A DNA stretch of 64,000 bases, from assembly GCA_963850535.1 (NCBI GenBank), contig CAWKMC010000024.1:124001-188000 (forward strand), in the 5' to 3' direction. A program made the translations under genes and the position numbers. The notes under the pieces were generated by a model. The model saw only the letters and a program-made list of their open reading frames with translations, searched no databases and had not been told where the DNA came from. The stretch comes from JAMXLO01 sp963850535 (lineage in GTDB: Bacteria; Pseudomonadota; Alphaproteobacteria; Acetobacterales; Acetobacteraceae). Positions 56,949-64,000 of the stretch are shown one piece after another. Each line of letters begins with the position of its first letter. Position 1 is the first letter of the stretch.

Positions 56949-58082
56949 TCAATCCAGTCTGGCATATGTGACCGGTGGATGCGCATGCCGCTCGGCGAGT
57001 TGTTTCAGCACTTCCGGCGCGCGAGCCCATTCACGGAGCACGTTGGCCAGGCAGGCTGCGTCCCCAGGCGGCACCAGACGGGCCTCGCGCCCGTCACGGA
57101 ACTGCTCATGAAATCCTCCGATTGCTGAGGCCAACACCGGTATGCCGTGCGCCACGGCCGTCATGGCGACGCCGCTGGCATCGATCTCTCGATACGGGAA
57201 CAGCGCGGCGTCGGAGTTGGCAAACATCCCGCTGATCTCCCCTCATCAATAAAGTCAAAGCGAAATTCAACAGTCGTCTCGAGCCCGTGTTCATGCACGA
57301 ATTCGCGCAATGGGCCGGTATCGATATAGGGCCTTCCCACAATGCGGACATGTAGCCGCGCGCGATCCTGGGGCTCGAGCTTCGCGAGTGCGGCTAGAAG
57401 AACGTCCACTCCCTTGTATGCGCGGATCTTGCCAAATTGTAGCAAGCGCAACCTAGAGTCGCTCGCGCGGAGAGGGCGGCTCCGGCGAGACGCTCTCATT
57501 CCTATGGAGCAGGCCATGGGGCAGCCGATGAACACGACTCGAAGGCAGTCCTAATTCTGCCAATCGCGCCTCAGCCTGGGCAGTATGCACGATCACGGCA
57601 TCGGCTCCGTGGATCATGGCCAGGTAGCCAAGGCGCATTAATCGCCCGACCGCACCATTGTATGGATTACTGTCGTGCAGCGTAATCACGAGAGGAACGA
57701 ACCGCTGTAGTCGTGGCAGGAAGAGCCTGTCCATCAATGGCAAAGGCAGCCATTGAAAATGCACGATGTCTGGTCGCCAGTCCTGCAGCCGCTTGCCAAG
57801 TGTAGCCATATCTAATCCGTGGCTCGCTCCCTTGGCCGCTCGGAGCAGGGTTGCAGGCAGCTGGCGCATCAAGGGACGATCCAGGCCCCGGTAAAAGTGC
57901 TCGTGCCGAAACGCCAGCCGGCCAGCCTCACGAAACCCATAACTTCCGATGCAGCAGATCTCATGTGCAGCGTCGAGAAGCCCATTCGCGAGGGCGAGAT
58001 CATAGGCCGGCGTGAAATCGCCGGGGTCGATCAGCGCCACACGCCAGCGCTGGTCCCATTCCACAGCCCGGCGCTCCGTCAT
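56949..58082 (-). pseudogene. GT4 glycosyltransferase, two frameshifts
   Basis: ATG 58082 (MTERRAVEWDQRWRVALIDP). N-terminal GT-B part: FTPAYDLALANGLLDAAHEI, WRPDIVHFQWLPLPLMDRLF, VPLVITLHDSNPYNGAVGRL and ADAVIVHTAQAEARL. Shifts near 57495 and 57240 break the C-terminal donor domain, whose blocks LLQFGKIRAYKGVDVLLAAL, SDAALFPYREIDASGVAM and AVAHGIPVLASAIGG remain. A role in exopolysaccharide assembly is inferred from position. Confidence 0.75.
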
Positions 58083-59236
58083 GAACCCCGTCCGTCCGCC
58101 GGCGTGACAGGCATTATCCGGCGGGCTGAACTCGGACACATTCCATGTGACGAAGTGTTGGCCGCGCAGGGCTCGCCATACGCCGATTGTATTCCCCGCA
58201 AAGGCCAGAACGACATTCCAAAGTTTCAGGCCCACGCTGAAGCCGGCTAACACCGACAGACAGATGATGAACGACAGGACAAGCGGGAGACCAAAGGCCC
58301 AGATTGGCCCGGCGGCCGACCATATCGCCGCCATCCCGAGCGCCCAGCAAGAAGGAACCGGTACCCACTAATCCAGCGCAGCAGGCGATGACCGATATAC
58401 TTGTAGAGATTCCATGCATCGAGCCGGCGTAATGCGGGCCAAAGGGTAAAATGAACATGCATGCATTGGCACGCGATCCGGATCTTGCGTCGGAACTCGT
58501 CGCCGGCCTCCGTGGCGCAGGCTTCGAATGCTCTCAGCTCGGGCGCTCGAACCACCCGGCGGCCTTGCAACAGAATGTTCAGCGAAACATAGAGATCGTC
58601 AGGCAGCTCCTTTGGGACGGGCCTATGCAGAGCCCGTCGGATGGCGAACAGCGAACCATCCGCTCCGATCACCGAGCCCGTGCCTGTCTCTAGCCCCTTA
58701 CTCCATTCGTTCATGCGCCAGTAGGAGGAGCCGATGCGTGCCGTCGCGGAATCGCCCGGATTGACGTAGGTGAGATCCGAGCAGACGGCCCCGATGCTCG
58801 GATTAGCGAAGTAATTTCTTAGGATAGTGACCGCATCAGGGACGATCGATACATTCGCATCGGTAAACAATACGACCGACGCGGTGGCCCTGCCGACAAG
58901 AAGGTTCATGCCGAACGCCTTGCCCTGACGCGTCGGCGACACGACAAAATCGATTTCATCTCGATACGAGTTAAGGATGTCCGCGGTACCGTCGTTGGCG
59001 CAATCCACGTAGACCAGGATTTCCAATTGACCGCCAGCCGCAGCGCGCAGACGCAGGAGATTCTCGATCTTCTGGCGTATCACTGTCCGCTCATTATAGA
59101 CGCACAGACAGATCGCGAAGGTCTCGGCTGGCGCCGCAGAGCTTGCTGCGGCTGAAGCAGGGAGCGGCGGAAATGTGTGCATTCTCCGCGCCAGCACAAG
59201 CGTCAACTGGTAGGGGCCGAAGGGCCAAAGCGCCAC
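58083..59236 (-). pseudogene. Membrane GT2 glycosyltransferase (ExoM/BcsA-like), frameshifted
   Basis: GT-A domain with FAICLCVYNERTVIRQKIEN, ILVYVDCANDGTADILNSYR, ASVVLFTDANVSIVPDAVTI (DxD-type), GTGSVIGADGSLFAIRR and a QGRRVVRAPELRAFE acceptor block, then C-terminal TM helices (WAFGLPLVLSFIICLSVLAG) after a shift near 58335. The GTG at 59236 is the first available start; a membrane-spanning lead-in upstream (GLAVASLIALLVALWPFG) suggests another indel there. After the repair the frame runs into the GT4 start without a stop, so a fusion or lost stop is possible. Confidence 0.72.
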
Positions 59237-59285
59237 GAGAAGCGCGATGAGAGAAGCAACGGCCAGTCCAGAAGTTCGTGCCCAT

Positions 59286-60605
59286 CTATGCGCCCTCCGG
59301 TTCCAGCCGGAGCGGGCGCGGTCCGTCGGTCGAGCCGTTTGGTTGCAACGGTGTCAACGCTGGAGCGGCGACGCGCGGCCAGCCGACCAGGACGAGGCAG
59401 AAGAACTGCACGTAAAAGGAGTTCAGGTAGCCGCCGAGCAGTAGAAACTGGACCAGGCACGCGAACGAAAGCAGCCGGTCGGGCGACTGCGCGAACAGCA
59501 CGTAGAGATACAGCGGCATGAAGCTGACGGCGCCAATCATGCCATACTCGAGCAAGAGCTTGAGCCATGACGGATTGAGCACCTCGTAATCGAGCAACCA
59601 ACTCATAGTGTCGCTGGTGCCTGGCCCGTAGCCGAACAGCAGCGCTGTTGGATGGCCGAGTAGCAGGTCGTTGATTGCGTGGTAAGGCCCGAAGAAGCGC
59701 ATCGAACCACTGCTCTGCGGAGCGCTGAACTCGTCGAGTCGCCCGAAAAACACGGAAAAGGGAGGAACGTCTTGCAGCCAAGGCGACAGGACAATGGCGA
59801 AAGCGATGGGAAGCAGCAGTCCGTATTGCCGACGCCGAAGTATGAGCGGCACGCTCACCGCGAGCAGCAGTACCGCGCCCGTGCCCGAGAATGTTGTCAG
59901 GTAGGCGGACCCCAAAAGGGCCAGCCGCGCGAGCCGCCGGAAATACAAAAGTTCGATCAAGATCGAGAACGCCAGGAACTGGGAGAAGAGCGATGGTTCC
60001 AGGAAGACGAAGCCGGTGCTCTTCAGATACGGCAGGTCGCTGATCGGGATGCGCAGATTGTATTTCGAGATAAACGCTTGCTCGGGCAGGATGCCATCCA
60101 GCGGGAATGCCCAGTCGGGCCCGCCAACGACCTGGACGGCGAGTTGCAGCAGACCGGCGATCGCTAGCAAGGCCATGATCTGCTGGAGCATGTTCAGGCC
60201 GCGCCGGTACTCGTCCACGCTCACCGTGAACATGGCGATGAAGGGAAGATAGAGCACCGCCAGCATGGCGAAGGAGCTCACGGAGTAAGGGTTAGACTTT
60301 ATGAGCATTGTCAGGAGCAGCCCCGACATCGCAAGCGCGTAAAGGACCAGCCGCTTTGGATCGATGCACAGGACAGCCAGGCCCAATCCCAGCACGGTCA
60401 TCGCGAATCCGAGTGCGAACCCGACACCGACGATCTCGCCGGTCCCTGGCACGGCGAAGCGCTGAAGGAATGTGACGCCCACCAGGACGACTGCCAGGAG
60501 CCGGATACGCGCGCGCAATTCGATGCTTCGTCCGGACAGCCAGAAGGGAGGCGCGACCGCGGCGGAGGCGGTCGAAACAGATCGGGCAAATACCTGTCCG
60601 GTCAT
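59286..60605 (-). CDS. Exopolysaccharide polymerase (Wzy / O-antigen ligase-like membrane protein)
   Basis: 439 residues from the ATG at 60605 (MTGQVFARSVSTASAAVAPP), with about ten TM helices and a large loop. GFVFLEPSLFSQFLAFSILI and a later GYGPGTSDTMSWLLDYEVLN resemble Wzy/O-antigen-ligase polymerases in layout. No catalytic motif can be named. The frame is open upstream into the kinase C-terminus, which is why an earlier start is not used. It lies between the kinase and GT2 genes, as in Wzy-dependent loci. Confidence 0.75.
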   Translation of the reverse strand: MTGQVFARSVSTASAAVAPPFWLSGRSIELRARIRLLAVVLVGVTFLQRFAVPGTGEIVGVGFALGFAMTVLGLGLAVLCIDPKRLVLYALAMSGLLLTMLIKSNPYSVSSFAMLAVLYLPFIAMFTVSVDEYRRGLNMLQQIMALLAIAGLLQLAVQVVGGPDWAFPLDGILPEQAFISKYNLRIPISDLPYLKSTGFVFLEPSLFSQFLAFSILIELLYFRRLARLALLGSAYLTTFSGTGAVLLLAVSVPLILRRRQYGLLLPIAFAIVLSPWLQDVPPFSVFFGRLDEFSAPQSSGSMRFFGPYHAINDLLLGHPTALLFGYGPGTSDTMSWLLDYEVLNPSWLKLLLEYGMIGAVSFMPLYLYVLFAQSPDRLLSFACLVQFLLLGGYLNSFYVQFFCLVLVGWPRVAAPALTPLQPNGSTDGPRPLRLEPEGA

Positions 60606-60606
60606 G

Positions 60607-62829
60607 TCAGGCTTTCGGCCTGCGCGTAACCGATAATACCCGTAACTCGAGTCGGCGCGGCCGACGATACGGGACAGCACTACCCCAATCAGTGGACAGG
60701 CGAAGCCTGCCAGCCGGTGAGCAACCTCGCGGGCGCGGCGATGGCTGATCGTGCGCCAGGGCAGCATCAAGACCACGCCGTCCGCCAGCTTGGCTTACAA
60801 GTAGGGGATCGATGACGGCCAGCATCGGGGGCGTGTCTATCACGATGAGGTCATAGTGCTGGCGCGCCGCCTCGATAACATCTCCAATCCGCATCGTGTT
60901 GTGGGGCAGTTGTCCCGAGCGGTCAGACATGGGTTTCCCCATGACAAAATGCGCGCCGCTTTCCCGATCCTCGACGACCAGGTCCGCCAGCGCAGGCTCT
61001 TGTGAAAGCGAATCATTCAAGTAACGCCTCGGCGTCACATTGATCTTGTGCGCCAGCGACGGGCGGTAAAAATCACATTCTAACGCGAGGCAGCGCAGGC
61101 CGTCGCGGGCGCCAAGGCGCACCATCGCCGCCACAAGGCTCGATTTGCCGTCCTGCCTGAACGGCGAGGTCACCATGACCACCTTCACCGGGTTCGTAGT
61201 CCGGCTGAGCGTGACCTGGTAAAGGATGCCACGGATTGTCGCCGCCAACGCGCTTTGGGGCTCGTCAAGCACCGCGTCGGTCAGACTGGTGCGCTTGGCC
61301 CAGCCGCCAACTTGCGGGATCCCGCCTAGAGCTGCCACCCCGCAGATCTGTTGCGCCTCCGCGAGCGTCTCCACACGGTCGTGGAGCCAGCGCCGGCAGA
61401 CCATCGCAGCAATACTCGCCAATAATCCCATCAGGCCACCGATCATCGCTCGCACCATGGATGAGGGATACGATGGCTGGATCGGTGGCTCCGCGTGAGA
61501 AATTATCCGCGCATCGGCCTTGACCAGCTCCGCATTGGCGACCGTCTGCTCGTAACGGTTGCGATACTGGTCATAAAGGGCCTGCTTGCTTTGCGCCGTC
61601 ACGCTGAGCTGGTGCAATTCCGCCCGGTGCTGGGCACTGGTCGAGGCGGCTTCCTTCGCCTGCGAAAGTTGTTCCTCCAGCATTCCCCCCGCGATTTGAG
61701 CGCGTGGGCGCGCTGCAGCAGGCCGCCCCGAATAGCCGTGACTTCGCGGCGAATCTCAAGTTGGACTTTGTTGAAGCCGTTCTGAACCTGCTGGAATTCG
61801 GGGTATTTGTGGGAAGCATACCCAAGCTTAATTCCGCGAGATTGCGCTGCAATTTCGCTTCGTCTTCCCACAGCGCCTTGAGGCGGGGCGTCACGAGCTT
61901 GTCATTGATGACGCTTATCTGGTTGCGCGCCAGGCCAGAATTGAGCTGTGCCAGGTCGTTTTCAACACTGGCCTGCTCTCAGCCGCCTCGCGACGCTGCA
62001 GCGCGATGGCCTCCGTTTGCTGGGCATTGACGTCCCAGTTGGGTTTCCAGTGCTGTGGGCTGACCCTCCAGCGAGCGAATCCGGGCCCAGGTCTCCGCGA
62101 GATCGCTTTGGAGATACTCTAGCCGCTCCTTGAGCTGGGCACGCGCCTGGTCGACCACTCCGCGCTTCGCACGCACGTCTTGATCAAGGTAATATTGCAT
62201 GAGAGCATTGACGAAATTGGCAGACAAGAGCGGATCATAGCTCGTGTAACGGACATTGATCGCGTAACTTTTTTCCTCGCTCATAACCTTAAGGGTGCTG
62301 GCGATCTGCTTGACGATTCCGGTCTGGATGCGAGGCCCGAACTCGGGCGCCTGACGTAGCTCCTCGCGCCAGGAATCCGGAATCCAAGTGATCCCGCTCA
62401 CCCAGCGCAGGACCGGGCCGTCCCGGAGTGTAGGGTTGAAATGCGGATCATGCTGCAGATCAAGCTTGGTGGCGACTGCTGATATTAGCTCCCGCGAGGC
62501 CAGGACCTGCGCCTCGCTGCGGCCGCCCCATGGCTCAAATGTGCGCGCCGAGCGGAGGCTCTCGAACTCAGGAATATTGATTTCACGCGTATCAATGACG
62601 AGCTGCCCTTCGGCTGGATACCGCTTGGGCAGGATCAAGCTCGCGGCGACCCCCAAGCTGGCGCCGACGAACACGGCAAGCACAAGCCACAGGACGTTCT
62701 GCCTCAAAAGAGCCACAAAATCACGCAGATCGATCCCGGGCGAGGCAGCCCGGAAACATCGGGGCCAACAGTTGGATAATACCGCTGGTGATCGATCGAT
62801 AGCGCGTGCTCGTGACGCAGAGGTGTCAA
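60607..62829 (-). pseudogene. Polysaccharide co-polymerase / tyrosine autokinase (Wzc/ExoP type), several frameshifts
   Basis: The N-terminal Wzz part (PGIDLRDFVALLRQNVLWLV, AASLILPKRYPAEGQLVIDT), a long coiled-coil (QARAQLKERLEYLQSDLAET) and the C-terminal kinase are visible. Kinase blocks are VMVTSPFRQDGKSSLVAAM (Walker A), CLALECDFYRPSLAHKIN (A') and LIVIDTPPMLAVIDP (Walker B), with a Tyr cluster YGYYRLRA at the end in another frame. A likely start is the TTG at 62829 (MTPLRHEHALSIDHQRYYPT). Shifts fall near 62745, 61990, several between 61950 and 61690, and near 60785. It normally controls chain length through autophosphorylation. Confidence 0.78.
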
Positions 62830-62844
62830 TTGAGGTTGTCCTGA

Positions 62845-63886
62845 TTATGAACGAGTAGGCCGCACGGTCCTGCAGCCAGGCGGGCAGACATGCCCCCAGA
62901 TGCCACGACCAGGCATCGCCGATGATCTGGTTAATGTCGGCCGAGTGCGGCAGGGAAATCCGTAGCACATCCAGTGCCCGTTGTGGATGGGCCACAAGTT
63001 CGGGAGGATCACCCGGCCGGCGGGCGCCAAAGCTGTGTGGGACCTTGCGGTCAGTAACCGATCGTGCAGCGGATATCACTTCTCGCACGGAGTGACCAAT
63101 ACCAGTGCCGAGATTGCAGGTCGATTGAGGCATGTCCGGCGAGTAAATGCTGCAGGGCCGCCACATGCGCATTTGCCAGATCGGCCACATGGATGAAGTC
63201 ACGGATGGCGGTCCCGTCAGGCGTCGGGTAATCGGTACCCATTATTTGCAGCGGCGGACACCGACCCAAAATTGCGTCGAGCATCAATGGGATAAGATGC
63301 GTCTCAAGCTCCGACACTCACCAATGTCGCCATCTGGATCCGCACCAGCAGCATTGAAGTAGCGTAAAGTAGCATAGCGGATGCCGTAGGCCATCTCGTA
63401 ATCGGCCAATATCCGCTCGACCATGAGCTTGCTAGCCCCATAAGGATTGATAGGACGTTGCGGTGCATCCTCGCGGATCGGCACCTCATCGGGCATACCA
63501 TACGTCGCGCACGTGCTCGAAAAGATGAAACTTCCGACTTCATGCAAGCGTGCGGTATCAAGCAGGTTGAGTGCGCCCGCCACATTGTTCCGATAATAAA
63601 GTGACGGCACACGCATCAACTCGCCAACCAACGCGGCGGCGGCGAAGTGCATTATGGCAATCGGGCGATATTTTTTGAACACCTCGTTCAGCCGGTGGAT
63701 GTCAAGAATGTCCCCAACCTCAAGCAGCCCCCAGCGCACGGCCCATCGATGGCCAGATCCGAGATTGTCGTAGGTTACGGGCGTATACCCTGCCCGAGCA
63801 AGGGCCTTGCAGGCGTGACTGCCCACATAACCGGCACCCCCGGTAACCAGCACGGTATTTCCATTCGTGGAAAATCGCCTTTCCAT
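62845..63886 (-). pseudogene. galE: UDP-glucose 4-epimerase, two frameshifts
   Basis: ATG 63886 (MERRFSTNGNTVLVTGGAGY). The Rossmann GxxGxxG (VTGGAGYVGS), the catalytic Ser-Thr (FIFSSTCATYG) and YxxxK (INPYGASKLMVERI) and the RYFNAAGADP block lie in the first frame. GTDYPTPDGTAIRDFIHVAD follows after a shift near 63300, and LGTGIGHSVREVI after one near 63130. It interconverts UDP-glucose and UDP-galactose for the polysaccharide. It overlaps the sugar-transferase stop closely. Confidence 0.85.
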
Positions 63887-63888
63887 CT

Positions 63889-64000
63889 TCAAACAACTCC
63901 CATGCGACGGATGACTACGGGAAGGGTCCGGAACGGAATGACGATGTCGATCCAGAACGAGGCGTGTTGGCGCATCAGGCGTTGAGCTCGATACGGCGCT
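63889..64000 (-). CDS. Initiating bacterial sugar transferase, C-terminal end
   Basis: The last 37 codons of a gene that enters from the right edge: APYRAQRLMRQHASFWIDIV then IPFRTLPVVIRRMGVV, matching the C-terminus of undecaprenyl-phosphate sugar transferases (ExoY/WcaJ class, ...LWLDxxILLRTVPVVL..RGA). The TGA at 63889-63891 is 3 bp from the galE ATG. It places the priming enzyme at the head of the operon. Confidence 0.7.
   Translation of the reverse strand, partial: APYRAQRLMRQHASFWIDIVIPFRTLPVVIRRMGVV

Overview
The window is high-GC DNA from an alphaproteobacterium, most plausibly a member of Acetobacteraceae/Rhodospirillales. The grounds are the zinc-ribbon/ftsE/ftsX/ydcF/plsC/DUF2125 neighbourhood, a cyanide-insensitive-type cytochrome bd (CioAB) pair, a repABC-type partition remnant and the load of IS110, IS5, IS66, IS701, IS1634 and ISAs1 elements. 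Genus is not established. No rRNA, tRNA or CRISPR array was recognised.

Region 1 (1-8.7 kb) is a catabolic block: a dipeptide-type ABC importer (binding-protein C-terminus, two permeases, two ATPases), a convergent D-aminoacylase, then an NHL-repeat protein and a Rieske oxygenase. The last ATPase, the NHL protein and the oxygenase each carry one frameshift. Region 2 (8.7-17.4 kb) is a core-like block with every frame intact: beta-propeller and zinc-ribbon proteins (minus strand), then ftsE-ftsX-ydcF-plsC overlapping by 4 bp each, a DUF2125 protein, an ACT-like small protein and cioAB. A divergent RelA/SpoT-domain protein follows at 17.5-18.5 kb.

Region 3 (18.6-36 kb) is an insertion-sequence graveyard. 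It starts with a head-to-tail train in which each element sits against a CTAG tetranucleotide: IS5 (containing IS110), IS701 (containing IS66), and a second IS701. Beyond it lie scraps of GH15, Kup, GH31, a DUF433/DUF5615 toxin-antitoxin pair, an IS1634 transposase, a probable group II intron 5' part and an ISAs1 with a perfect 10-bp target duplication. Region 4 (33.4-41.3 kb) holds phage-like or accessory genes, including a DUF5681 protein, a large Fn3/TIM-barrel-like protein and a copper-radical (galactose-oxidase-like) enzyme with all active-site residues. A second IS110, intact, interrupts another IS5-family transposase at 42.0-43.3 kb, and a frameshifted repB lies at 44.7-45.8 kb.

Region 5 (46.5-64 kb) is an exopolysaccharide locus: initiating sugar transferase, galE, tyrosine autokinase/chain-length protein, polymerase, a GT2 and a GT4, a tandem array of near-identical GT2 paralogues with one intact copy, and a flippase fused in frame to a GH16 hydrolase. 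Many of these genes are frameshifted.

The most striking signal is in the two IS110 copies. Their 5' non-coding ends look like bridge RNAs, and the predicted target-guide loops differ between copies in the same way as the two target sites differ. Both targets are the same conserved Lys-Gly-Gly coding site in two different IS5-family transposases.
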